From Lentimicrobium saccharophilum (GTDB taxonomy: Bacteria; Bacteroidota; Bacteroidia; Bacteroidales; Lentimicrobiaceae), in NCBI RefSeq assembly GCF_001192835.1, contig NZ_DF968182.1, forward strand, positions 566,349-630,348: a stretch of DNA of 64,000 bases, written 5' to 3'. The notes beneath the pieces were generated by a model, which worked only from the letters and a program-made list of their open reading frames with translations, was not told the origin of the DNA and did not search any database. The translations under genes and the position numbers were made by a program. Below, piece after piece: positions 36,997-44,685 of the stretch. Numbering within the stretch: position 1 is the first letter of the stretch; each line of letters opens with the position of its first letter.

Positions 36997-37095
36997 CTAC
37001 TTATTCTTTTTTTCTTTTTTCTCGGCGCGCTTTTCTTTCAGGCTTTTGGTAGGCGCTTTCTTCGTTTCCTTTTTGGCATCCATGCTTTTTGCCAT
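36997..37095 (-). CDS. Lysine-rich 32-residue peptide
   Basis: The minus-strand frame from ATG 37095 to TAG 36997 encodes MAKSMDAKKETKKAPTKSL followed by a run rich in Lys and Glu that ends KKEKKNK. It is too short for routine gene calling. Support comes from an exact -7 element on the same strand (37157-37164) at a suitable distance, and from my impression that similar short basic Lys-rich proteins recur in Bacteroidota genomes. Likely a cytoplasmic basic peptide, perhaps nucleic-acid or ribosome associated. The opposite strand has a 60-residue open frame that I judge to be a shadow. Confidence 0.6.
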   Translation of the reverse strand: MAKSMDAKKETKKAPTKSLKEKRAEKKEKKNK

Positions 37096-37156
37096 AGCTT
37101 TGGGTTTTTGGTTAGAAAATGATTAAATCAATGATTGATAAAAATATTTCTTTATA

Positions 37157-37164
37157 CAAAAATA
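37157..37164 (-). promoter_or_regulatory. Candidate -7 promoter element for the lysine-rich peptide
   Basis: The minus strand reads TATTTTTG, an exact TAnnTTTG match, 62 nt upstream of the peptide start. CTTG (complement of 37187-37190) is a weak -33 after 22 nt. Confidence 0.45.
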
Positions 37165-37282
37165 AAGCATAAAATCAGAAATGTGACAAGGGCATTTCAT
37201 TTTTTCTTTTGCCCTGAATTTTCCTGTCAAATGGCTGATCGGTTCTGTTCAGCAATGGCAGCGCAAACCCGATATCCATATT

Positions 37283-37300
37283 AAGCGTTTACAAACGCTT
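37283..37300. promoter_or_regulatory. 18-bp inverted repeat upstream of ssb cluster
   Basis: AAGCGTTT (37283-37290) and AAACGCTT (37293-37300) form a perfect inverted repeat with a 2-bp centre. It is followed by a partial direct copy of TTACAAA. It lies 60 bp upstream of the ssb -7 element and between the divergent lysine-rich peptide and ssb genes. It has the form of an operator for a dimeric HTH regulator; the regulator is unknown. Confidence 0.5.
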
Positions 37301-37359
37301 ACAAATGTTTTTATCCGTAAGTAAATGATTAATAACCGAATCAGGTGAACAGGCCGTTA

Positions 37360-37367
37360 TACTTTTG
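37360..37367 (+). promoter_or_regulatory. Candidate -7 promoter element for the ssb cluster
   Basis: TACTTTTG is an exact TAnnTTTG match 89 nt upstream of the first ssb ATG. No good -33 was found. Confidence 0.45.
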
Positions 37368-37456
37368 CTTCATCGTTCAACCGGACTGAGTATAGGTTGG
37401 AAAAGGTTAAGTTAATAAATGTTGAACAAGCCCTCACGGGCGCAAAACAAAAAACA

Positions 37457-37801
37457 ATGAAAGCATTAAAAAATCATGTTCAGCTGATCGGCCACCTGGG
37501 TGCGGATCCTGAAGTAAAAACGTTTGAAAACGGCCGTATGATGGCCCGTCTTTCGCTGGCAACCAATGAGCCTGCCAGGGGTAAAAACGGGGAGAAGTCT
37601 ATCCGCACCCACTGGCATACACTGGTTGTTTGGGGTAAACTGGCTGAAATATGCGCAAAGTATCTCCAAAAAGGGAGGGAGATTGCAGTGGAAGGCCGTA
37701 TTTCATACCGCACCTACACGGATAGTGAGGGAAACAGCCGCTTAAGCACTGAGATAACCGTAAATGACCTGTTGATGATCAGCGGGAAAAGGGCCGGATA
37801 G
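37457..37801 (+). CDS. Short single-stranded DNA-binding protein, copy 1
   Basis: 114 residues from the ATG at 37457. A TTG frame from 37397 would add 20 residues before the conserved OB-fold start. Core motifs: VQLIGHLGADPEVKTFENG, ARLSLATNE, HWHTLVVWGKLAEICAKYL, GREIAVEGRISYRTY. The protein stops right after the OB fold (LLMISGKRAG) and has no acidic DDDIPF-type tail, the part that recruits replication and repair proteins in housekeeping SSB. It is first of three same-length paralogues. Confidence 0.9.
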   Translation: MKALKNHVQLIGHLGADPEVKTFENGRMMARLSLATNEPARGKNGEKSIRTHWHTLVVWGKLAEICAKYLQKGREIAVEGRISYRTYTDSEGNSRLSTEITVNDLLMISGKRAG

Positions 37802-37853
37802 TTCCGGGTACTTCAGGAAACCAATCAATGCTAAACCTTAAAAAACGAAAGTC

Positions 37854-38198
37854 ATGAATAACCTTAATAACACAGTACAATTAATCGGTCGTCTGGGCGC
37901 TGACCCCGAGGTAAGGACCCTTAAGGGGGATCGTCGCTACGCCCGTCTCCGGCTTGCTACCAGCGATACCTATTTCAATAAAGCCGGCGAGAAGGTGCAG
38001 GAAACCCAATGGCACAATCTGGTGGCCTGGGGCGGACTTGCGGATGTATGTGCAAACCATCTTTCCAAAGGGCAGGAGATTGCCGTTGAAGGAAAGCTTG
38101 GCTACCGGATCTATACAGATAAGGACAACAATAAGCAGTTTATAACGGAGGTTACCATCCATGACCTGCTGATGATCAGCGGTCGCAAGGCAGGATAA
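37854..38198 (+). CDS. Short single-stranded DNA-binding protein, copy 2
   Basis: 114 residues, ATG 37854, 52 nt after copy 1. OB fold with VQLIGRLGADPEVRTLKGD, ARLRLATSDTYFN, QWHNLVAWGGLADVCANHL, GQEIAVEGKLGYRIYTD; ends LLMISGRKAG. It is the most diverged of the three (GG in place of GK/GR in the central loop). It also lacks the acidic C-terminal tail. Binds single-stranded DNA by family. Confidence 0.9.
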   Translation: MNNLNNTVQLIGRLGADPEVRTLKGDRRYARLRLATSDTYFNKAGEKVQETQWHNLVAWGGLADVCANHLSKGQEIAVEGKLGYRIYTDKDNNKQFITEVTIHDLLMISGRKAG

Positions 38199-38254
38199 AT
38201 ACTTATTCTTATTCATACAAAAGCGATTTTCATTAACCCTTAAATTTGATCAAC

Positions 38255-38599
38255 ATGAATTCACTGAGAAACCGCGTACAACTGATTGGCCACCTGGGCG
38301 CCGATCCTGAAGTAAAAACCTTTGAAAATAACCGGAAGGTTGCCAGGTTATCATTGGCCACCAATGATGAGTATACTGACAAGGAAGGTCAGAAAGTAAA
38401 ACAAACCCAGTGGCACCAGCTGGTAGTATGGGGAAGGCTGGCCGACACCTGTGAGAAATATCTTGCAAAAGGCAAGGAAGTCGCCATTGAAGGCAAACTG
38501 ACTTACCGCACCTGGAACGACAAGGACGGGAAAAGCCACAACATTACCGAGATCATGGTAAATGAACTGCTTATGATGGGTGGTAAGGAGAAGAAATGA
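38255..38599 (+). CDS. Short single-stranded DNA-binding protein, copy 3
   Basis: 114 residues from the ATG at 38255 (an upstream TTG at 38246 is less likely), 56 nt after copy 2. Motifs VQLIGHLGADPEVKTFENN, ARLSLATND, QWHQLVVWGRLADTCEKYL, GKEVAIEGKLTYRTW; ends LLMMGGKEKK without an acidic tail. It is closest to copy 1. A terminator follows 25 nt after the stop, so the three form one transcript. Confidence 0.9.
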   Translation: MNSLRNRVQLIGHLGADPEVKTFENNRKVARLSLATNDEYTDKEGQKVKQTQWHQLVVWGRLADTCEKYLAKGKEVAIEGKLTYRTWNDKDGKSHNITEIMVNELLMMGGKEKK

Positions 38600-38624
38600 T
38601 CCCGGTCCTTCATTGAATCTCATG

Positions 38625-38653
38625 GCTGTCAGCAAAACTGGCAGCTTTTTTTT
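38625..38653 (+). terminator. Rho-independent terminator of ssb cluster
   Basis: Stem GCTGTCAG (38625-38632) pairs with CTGGCAGC (38638-38645), one G-T wobble, 5-nt loop, followed by eight T (38646-38653). Confidence 0.9.
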
Positions 38654-38894
38654 GTGACCAATGGTTAAACATGCAGTCTATCGGTGAAATTTCCGGGTTT
38701 TGAGGGCAGGGAACTAATTTTTCAACAAGCTCCGGATCAGAAGCTCTTAACCGGAGCTGATAATTGTTGATAAATTTTGTAAAACATAGATATACAGTGA
38801 TTTATATCCAGATTCTATTGTTACTTAATAATTGAAATTCCGTAGATCTTACGGGGTGTTTATGATTAAATTTACCTCAGAGATGAATATTTCT

Positions 38895-39419
38895 ATGAAA
38901 TTCAGCGCGATGATCACTTTGGCCGGAATCTTTCTGCTGGGTTGCAGGGCTCAGGACAGAACACCAACTGCAGTTGGAAGTGTTGACCTGGAAAAGTATG
39001 CCGGTTTGTGGTATGATATTGCATCATTTCCACAGCGTTTTCAAAAAGGATGCCACTGTACTGTTGCTGAGTATGGTTTAAATGCCGATGGAACTGTCAG
39101 TGTTACGAACCGTTGTCGCAAGGGAGGTTATCAGGAGAAGGAAAGCAGTGTGACAGGAAAGGCTTTCATAGTTAAGGGCAGCAACAATACCAAGCTCAGG
39201 GTTCAGTTTTTCTGGCCTTTTCGGGGAGATTACTGGATCGTGATGCTTGAACCCGGATACCGGTGGGCTGTGGTTTCTTCACCAAAGAAGGATTATTTAT
39301 GGATTTTAAGCCGGACCCCTTCCATGGATGAGAATGAATACAACGCTATCGTTAACAAGCTCGCGACAGAGGGATACGATACCGGCAAACTGGTCCGAAC
39401 GCTGCAGGAGTGCCAATAA
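38895..39419 (+). CDS. Lipocalin-family outer-membrane lipoprotein (Blc-like)
   Basis: 174 residues from the ATG at 38895; in-frame ATGs at 38862 and 38883 are alternatives. The signal peptide ends at lipobox LLGC (Cys16). The lipocalin motif is LEKYAGLWYDIASFPQRFQKGC, then TVSVTNRCRKGG, and the third motif VVSSPKKDYLWILSRTPSM. It belongs to the bacterial lipocalin group that binds fatty acids or lysophospholipids at the outer membrane and is often stress induced. It lies 25 nt before the PIN-PhoH gene. Confidence 0.9.
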   Translation: MKFSAMITLAGIFLLGCRAQDRTPTAVGSVDLEKYAGLWYDIASFPQRFQKGCHCTVAEYGLNADGTVSVTNRCRKGGYQEKESSVTGKAFIVKGSNNTKLRVQFFWPFRGDYWIVMLEPGYRWAVVSSPKKDYLWILSRTPSMDENEYNAIVNKLATEGYDTGKLVRTLQECQ

Positions 39420-39444
39420 TTTTAACAGTAGAAAAACTCGTACT

Positions 39445-41118
39445 ATGGCTAAAAAGAAACTTAAAGCAGATGAAGGAAACGGGAATCCGGAATCAAAAAA
39501 GAAAACCACTTCAAAAACCAGGCAGGCTAGAGTAATCAAACCATTTGAAACGATCCGCCCGGGAAAGAAGGGGATCAGCCATAAACCATCCGATGTACTT
39601 CCCATCTCTTTGAGTGATGTAAAACCTTTTCATGACGCGGGTGCTGCTGAAAAAAACGGGCAGGAGACGCCTCACAGGTCTGAATTTATTCAAATGGAAG
39701 AATTTCCGGCAAAACACGGCTCAACGGATTATTCCCCGGCACATAAGCCTGCCGTGAAGAAAGCCCCGGTGAAGACAACAAAGGTGAAACGTGACAGCAA
39801 AAAGAAAAAAATTTTCGTACTCGACACTTCAGTAATTCTGTATAATCACGACTCAATCAACAACTTTGAGGACAACGATGTTGCGATTCCCATTACGGTG
39901 CTTGAGGAACTTGATAATTTCAAAAAAGGGAACGATACCAAGAATTTTGAAGCAAGGGAGTTTATCCGGATCATCGACAGCCTTTCGGATAATGCCACCC
40001 TCACCGACTGGATTCCACTGGTAAAGTCAAAAGGGGGCATGTTCAAGGTGGTAATGAACGAGCGCAGCGACCTTGATGCCCGTCAGATTTTTGATGATAA
40101 TAAGCCTGATCACCGTATCCTGAATGCAGCCCTGAGCCTGGTGCAGGAGTATCCCGACCGCAAAGTGATCCTGGTCAGCAAGGACATTAATCTCAGGCTG
40201 AAAGCCAAGTCGCTCAATCTTACGGCCGAGGATTTTCTTACCGGTAAAATTAAGGATGTTGAAGGACTATACACCGGCATTTCCACAATTAACAATCTCA
40301 GCAGCCGGATCATTGACAAACTCTATCAGAGCGGGTATTGCCTCCCGCGCGACATCGGGGTGAAAAATCCGGTTCCTAACCATTATTACATTCTACGTAA
40401 TACGAACACTTCCGCCCTTGCATGCTATAATGCACTGACCAGGCGGATTGAACGGCTCGAGAAACGTTCTGCCTTCCGCATTACCCCGCGTAATGCCGAG
40501 CAGGTATTTGCCATGCACGCCATTCTTAACCCGGATGTGAAGCTGGTTACTTTGCAGGGCGTTGCAGGAACCGGTAAAACGCTCCTCGCCCTGGCTGCCG
40601 CGCTCGAACAAAAGAGGAATTTCAAGCAGGTATTCCTTGCCAGGCCTATTGTTCCGCTGAGCAACAAGGATATCGGATATCTGCCGGGCGATATCAAGTC
40701 AAAGATTAATCCCTACATGGAGCCGCTGTACGATAACCTGAAGTTTATCCAGAGCCAGTACAGTGAAAAGGACAAGGAGTATAAAAACATTACCGATTCT
40801 CTTGAGAATGAAAAGCTTGTTATTCAGCCGCTTGCCTATATCAGGGGAAGAAGTATTTCAAATGTCTGCTTTATCATTGATGAAGCCCAGAACCTGACGC
40901 CGCACGAGGTGAAGACCATCATTACCAGGGCGGGGCAGGGTACCAAGATTATCTTCACAGGGGATATCTACCAGATTGATACTCCTTACCTGGATGCGCA
41001 GAGTAATGGTCTTTCCTACCTGATAGACAAGGTAAAGCACCACTCCATTTATGCACATGTAAGGCTGGAAAAGGGAGAGCGTTCGGAACTGGCAAATCTG
41101 GCCAATGATCTGCTTTAG
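39445..41118 (+). CDS. PIN-PhoH family protein (PhoH2-like)
   Basis: 557 residues from the ATG at 39445. The N-terminal 120 residues are Lys-rich and low in complexity. Then a PIN nuclease domain (about 123-260) with FVLDTSVILYNHD and VLEELDNFKKG, and a PhoH ATPase domain (about 340-557) with Walker A GVAGTGKTLLAL near 372 and Walker B VCFIIDEAQNLTP near 473. PIN-PhoH proteins act on RNA, combining endonuclease and helicase functions in the cytoplasm. The basic N-terminal extension is not part of the core family and may bind RNA. Convergent with the RibD-like gene, 5 nt apart. Confidence 0.9.
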   Translation: MAKKKLKADEGNGNPESKKKTTSKTRQARVIKPFETIRPGKKGISHKPSDVLPISLSDVKPFHDAGAAEKNGQETPHRSEFIQMEEFPAKHGSTDYSPAHKPAVKKAPVKTTKVKRDSKKKKIFVLDTSVILYNHDSINNFEDNDVAIPITVLEELDNFKKGNDTKNFEAREFIRIIDSLSDNATLTDWIPLVKSKGGMFKVVMNERSDLDARQIFDDNKPDHRILNAALSLVQEYPDRKVILVSKDINLRLKAKSLNLTAEDFLTGKIKDVEGLYTGISTINNLSSRIIDKLYQSGYCLPRDIGVKNPVPNHYYILRNTNTSALACYNALTRRIERLEKRSAFRITPRNAEQVFAMHAILNPDVKLVTLQGVAGTGKTLLALAAALEQKRNFKQVFLARPIVPLSNKDIGYLPGDIKSKINPYMEPLYDNLKFIQSQYSEKDKEYKNITDSLENEKLVIQPLAYIRGRSISNVCFIIDEAQNLTPHEVKTIITRAGQGTKIIFTGDIYQIDTPYLDAQSNGLSYLIDKVKHHSIYAHVRLEKGERSELANLANDLL

Positions 41119-41123
41119 CAGGT

Positions 41124-41657
41124 TCAATAAATGACGTTGTATTCCGTCTGAACAAGTCCGGAAGAGAAGCCTTTAACCTGAAGGAGCTCCAGTTTCAATG
41201 GATATAATCCTTCCCTGAAAAGGGGGATTCCATTACCCAGGAGCACAGGAATTGTTGAAATACAGATGCTGTCGAGCAGACGACTGTTTAACAGTTCACC
41301 GATCATTTGCGGTCCTCCCTCAATCTGTATGTCCTTTCCGGCCAATGATTTCAGCTCTCTGATAAGTTGTGTCAGGTTTCCGCTGTAAAATACAACCGGT
41401 CCGGACTCCGGATTTCCGGAGGAAGATATCACATAAACCTGTTTTTCCTTAAACGGAGAAGTGACACCATCCGAACTGACTTTTTCCCAGGTGCTGCGGC
41501 CGATAACGACAGTATCGGTTTCGCCGGCGTAGGCTGCATAACCATAATCTTCCCCAGCCCGTTCCACCGTCTGCAGAAAGCTCAGGTCATGATCCGGTCC
41601 GGCAATGTATCCATCGAGGCTGGTGGCAACGAACAGCCTTACTTTACGGGGTTGCAT
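41124..41657 (-). CDS. Dihydrofolate-reductase-like (RibD C-terminal) protein
   Basis: 177 residues. RibD C-terminal domain fold: RLFVATSLDGYIAG at the start, GETDTVVIGRSTWEKV, IQIEGGPQMIGELLNSRLLDSI, and PVLLGNGIPLFRE. Enzymes of this group reduce pteridine or flavin precursors with NADPH, and many are unassigned. Its start lies 2 nt after the M28 peptidase stop, so the two are cotranscribed. No riboflavin genes are nearby, so the role in that pathway is unlikely. Confidence 0.85.
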   Translation of the reverse strand: MQPRKVRLFVATSLDGYIAGPDHDLSFLQTVERAGEDYGYAAYAGETDTVVIGRSTWEKVSSDGVTSPFKEKQVYVISSSGNPESGPVVFYSGNLTQLIRELKSLAGKDIQIEGGPQMIGELLNSRLLDSICISTIPVLLGNGIPLFREGLYPLKLELLQVKGFSSGLVQTEYNVIY

Positions 41658-41659
41658 AT

Positions 41660-42664
41660 TTACTTTGTTTCGTAAACAACAGTAATTACGGTGTGTCCGA
41701 CCACCCTCAGCGTTTCCCTGCTGATGTGGTTCATATCATCATTTACGGTATGCCACTGGTCAAAAAAGCCCTTTTCACGGTCGGGATCGTAATCGATGAT
41801 ATCGATGGTCGGAATCCGGATGATCTCATTGATGTAGAGGTGGTCGTCTGTGATGCCGCCGGTTTTACGGGTCAGGAAATAATTCTGGTATCCCAGGCGG
41901 TGGGCAGTATTCCATACCTTACGCATGATGTCGGGCGCGTAATACATCGAGGTTCCTTCCATGGTAAAAGCGGGACTGGCGGCGCCCACCATATCGAGCA
42001 ATATGCCGAAACGGGCGGAATAGCCCGGCACATGTGGATTTCTGGCCCAATACTGTGATCCCAGCGCCCATGAGTCAGTATTATTCCCGGGCCCTTCTTC
42101 GTGGTCGCCGTAATCTTCGGCATCGAACAGCACAATATCAACACCGATCCCGGGATTATAAAGGCTCATTTGCCGGGCAATTTCAAGCAGCACACCTACG
42201 CCGCTTGCGCCGTCATTGGCTCCGGGGATGGGTTCACGGCGCCTTGATGGATCGGGATCATGATCGGCCCAGGGCCTGGAGTCCCAATGGGCGCATAGCA
42301 GCACCCTTGAACGGTTCTCCGGATTAAAGGAAGCTATGATGTTTCTGGCATCAAGCATGGTACCGTCAGAAGCCCTGAGCCTAGTTTGCTGCACAATCAC
42401 TTCGGGTGTAAATCGTTTCAGCGTATTTTCAAGCCAGGCGGCACAGGCTTTATGGGCAGCGGTATTGGGCACCCTCGGTCCGAATGAGACCTGCTTTTCA
42501 ACATAATGGTAGGCCGAATCGGCATTGAATTGAGGGACAAATACAGCAACAGGCTCTTTCCCTTTCACATCGGGTTCCGCCTTTTTATTTTTCCGGTCTC
42601 CGCATGAAATCAAAAGCAAAAGTATAATTCCAAAAATTATATGGTGGTGGATGTTAATTTTCAT
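41660..42664 (-). CDS. M28-family zinc peptidase lipoprotein (glutaminyl cyclase-like)
   Basis: 334 residues with lipobox LLISC (Cys21). The metal-binding motifs are CAHWDSRPWAD (His and Asp), PGANDGASGVGVLLEIAR, DAEDYGDHEEGP and the late His in DDHLYINE. The WDSRPW and GANDGASG signatures match the glutaminyl-peptide cyclotransferase branch of M28. That branch forms pyroglutamate on exported proteins in Bacteroidota, where many mature proteins begin with Gln after signal cleavage. That role is likely but not proven. It faces the periplasm, tethered by lipid. Confidence 0.87.
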   Translation of the reverse strand: MKINIHHHIIFGIILLLLISCGDRKNKKAEPDVKGKEPVAVFVPQFNADSAYHYVEKQVSFGPRVPNTAAHKACAAWLENTLKRFTPEVIVQQTRLRASDGTMLDARNIIASFNPENRSRVLLCAHWDSRPWADHDPDPSRRREPIPGANDGASGVGVLLEIARQMSLYNPGIGVDIVLFDAEDYGDHEEGPGNNTDSWALGSQYWARNPHVPGYSARFGILLDMVGAASPAFTMEGTSMYYAPDIMRKVWNTAHRLGYQNYFLTRKTGGITDDHLYINEIIRIPTIDIIDYDPDREKGFFDQWHTVNDDMNHISRETLRVVGHTVITVVYETK

Positions 42665-42682
42665 TTAAGTCTGGTTTAATCA

Positions 42683-43279
42683 TCAGAAAATAGAAGAAGG
42701 TGTATTGAATTTGCTGCTGAAGACTGAATCTTTGGCCTTCCGTCTTTCTCTGGGAGAAGTTTCTGATGCCACTAGATTTTTATGCAGGGATTCAGGTTTA
42801 CCGATGTATCCCACTGCAACCACAGTCATCGCTTCGTGTGTGTCAGGGATTCCGAATATGGTTTTGGCCAGCAACGGGTCAAATCCACCCATCTGATGCA
42901 CATACAATCCTTCTTCCATAGCCTGAAAGGTAAGATGCGCCACAGCCTGACCGAGATCGTATTGGGCAGTCGGATTGATTTCACCCTTTTTACCGATTTT
43001 ATTGGCAACAGCCACAAAAAGCAAAGGCGCGCTGGTGGCCCAGAGCAGGTTAAATTCAACCAGTGTTCCGGTAATTTGTTCATAGGTGTCGTCGCCCTTC
43101 AGCCCTACGATAAAATACCATGGCTGAATATTGGAAGCCGACGGTGCCCAGCGGGCGGCTTCGAAAAGGCTGCGGATCTTGTCCGGTTCAATAAACCGGT
43201 TGTTAAAAGCCCTTGGCGACCATCTCTCTTTTAATAAAGGATGAATCGGGAAGTCGTTTGAAGCAGTTTTTATATTCAT
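42683..43279 (-). CDS. Nitroreductase-family flavoprotein
   Basis: 198 residues. FMN-binding fold with the N-terminal RWSPRAFNNRFI, the loop RWAPSASNIQPWYFIV, and the C-terminal GYIGKPESL. It reduces nitro, quinone or enone compounds with NAD(P)H in the cytoplasm; the natural substrate is unknown. It lies 18 nt upstream of the M28 peptidase gene in the same direction. Confidence 0.9.
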   Translation of the reverse strand: MNIKTASNDFPIHPLLKERWSPRAFNNRFIEPDKIRSLFEAARWAPSASNIQPWYFIVGLKGDDTYEQITGTLVEFNLLWATSAPLLFVAVANKIGKKGEINPTAQYDLGQAVAHLTFQAMEEGLYVHQMGGFDPLLAKTIFGIPDTHEAMTVVAVGYIGKPESLHKNLVASETSPRERRKAKDSVFSSKFNTPSSIF

Positions 43280-43329
43280 TTTGTTTCGTTTGTCCTGATC
43301 GTTAATATTTGACAGATTAAAAATTTATC

Positions 43330-44685
43330 TCAGAAGGTAACCGTAAACACTGTTCCCTCTCCGGGGGATGATTTCACAGTGACCGTGCCTTTGTGCAGAT
43401 GCATGATCTGGCGCGAAAGACTCAATCCGATCCCCGATCCGTCCTTTTTCGATGTGAAGAATGGCATAAAAATCTTATCGAGGATATCAGGTTTGATTCC
43501 ATGTCCGTTGTCCGAAAAGTCAATACTTACCCTGCCGTTGCTGTTTGGTGAGGCTGTCACTGATATCCGGGGTTCCGTTTTTTCTTTTACGGCATCGATG
43601 GCGTTAAGCAACAGGTTGATAAATACCTGGTCGATAAGGTCCGGATCAGCGGTGATCATAAGGTCTTCGGGAAATACCCGGGGAACGCAGACAATGCCGA
43701 GTTTTTCCATTTTTGGTTTCAGCAGGGTATGGGCCCGGTCAAATAGCTCTTTTACAGCGAAATACCTGAAATTTGGCCGGGGTATACGAGTCAGGTTGCG
43801 GTAAGTTTCAACAAAATTAAGCAATCCTTCGCTCCGGCTCTGAATGGTAATCAGTGCCTGGTGGATGCTATCCAGATCGTCTTCGTCAAGCGTATGGATC
43901 TGCACGCTGTTTTCACTTTCATCCAGCAGCATTTCGCGCACTGTTGATGCCAGCGATGATATCGGTGTGATTGAATTCATGATTTCATGCGTGAGCACCC
44001 TGATCAGTTTCTGCCAGGATTCAATTTCTTTTTCTTCCAGTTCCGAACTGATGTTTTGTAAGGAAACCAGCAGAAATTCCTCCCCGCGCATCCTGAATTC
44101 AGTTGCATAAACCGATATCTGAAGAAGCTCATTGTCAACTACCAGTTTGATCAGTTGCCTGTCACCGGCATTCATGCTGAGCAGCATCTCAGGCAGGGAT
44201 GATTTGATCACGCCCAGGTCTCTGATGTGTTTAAGGTTCGAGATTTTCAACAGACGCTTGATGGCATTGTTGAAGATATCCACCTTACCGTCTTTTCTGA
44301 AAGCAATGATACCGATGCTGACATGCTGAACCACCGTGAGCAGGTAATTGTAGTGCTCTTCTTTTTCGGCCCTGTTTTTCCGGAATTCACTGATAACTTC
44401 ATTGAAAGCGCGGTTGAGACCTTCGAAACTTCTTCCCAGGTCTCTGTCGAAGAAGGAAGTGCTGAAATCGGAATGCCTGATGCTTTCAAGGAATTGGGTA
44501 AGTTTCCGGTTGGTACGTTCAATATACCGGATAAGCACAGCGACCTGAATTACAGCCAGTAATCCGGTAATCAGTGCCGTTACTTCCTGTTGTTCATTGC
44601 GTGAAAGGATTACCAGCAACAAGAGGTTGGCTGTAATCAGCAATACCCTGACAATGACATTAATCCGGAATTTTTTAAAGCCCAT
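43330..44685 (-). CDS. Sensor histidine kinase (NtrY-like)
   Basis: 451 residues. Two N-terminal membrane helices (about 10-50) with almost no periplasmic loop, HAMP-like linker, a PAS domain (about 105-215, LLTVVQHVSIGIIAFRKDGKVDIFN), the H-box THEIMNSITPISSLA (His near 234), the N-box NLLLNAIDAV, and G-boxes DNGHGI and GSGIGLSLSRQIM. The short sensor region suggests it senses a cytoplasmic or in-membrane signal. Its start overlaps the end of the response regulator gene by 11 nt. In Bacteroidota such pairs often sit beside MacB-like exporters, as here. Confidence 0.92.
   Translation of the reverse strand: MGFKKFRINVIVRVLLITANLLLLVILSRNEQQEVTALITGLLAVIQVAVLIRYIERTNRKLTQFLESIRHSDFSTSFFDRDLGRSFEGLNRAFNEVISEFRKNRAEKEEHYNYLLTVVQHVSIGIIAFRKDGKVDIFNNAIKRLLKISNLKHIRDLGVIKSSLPEMLLSMNAGDRQLIKLVVDNELLQISVYATEFRMRGEEFLLVSLQNISSELEEKEIESWQKLIRVLTHEIMNSITPISSLASTVREMLLDESENSVQIHTLDEDDLDSIHQALITIQSRSEGLLNFVETYRNLTRIPRPNFRYFAVKELFDRAHTLLKPKMEKLGIVCVPRVFPEDLMITADPDLIDQVFINLLLNAIDAVKEKTEPRISVTASPNSNGRVSIDFSDNGHGIKPDILDKIFMPFFTSKKDGSGIGLSLSRQIMHLHKGTVTVKSSPGEGTVFTVTF

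Noticed and set aside
36944-37126. 60-codon hydrophobic frame on the plus strand
   Set aside because: It is the complement of the lysine-rich peptide gene: Lys codons AAA/AAG read as Phe and Leu on the other strand.
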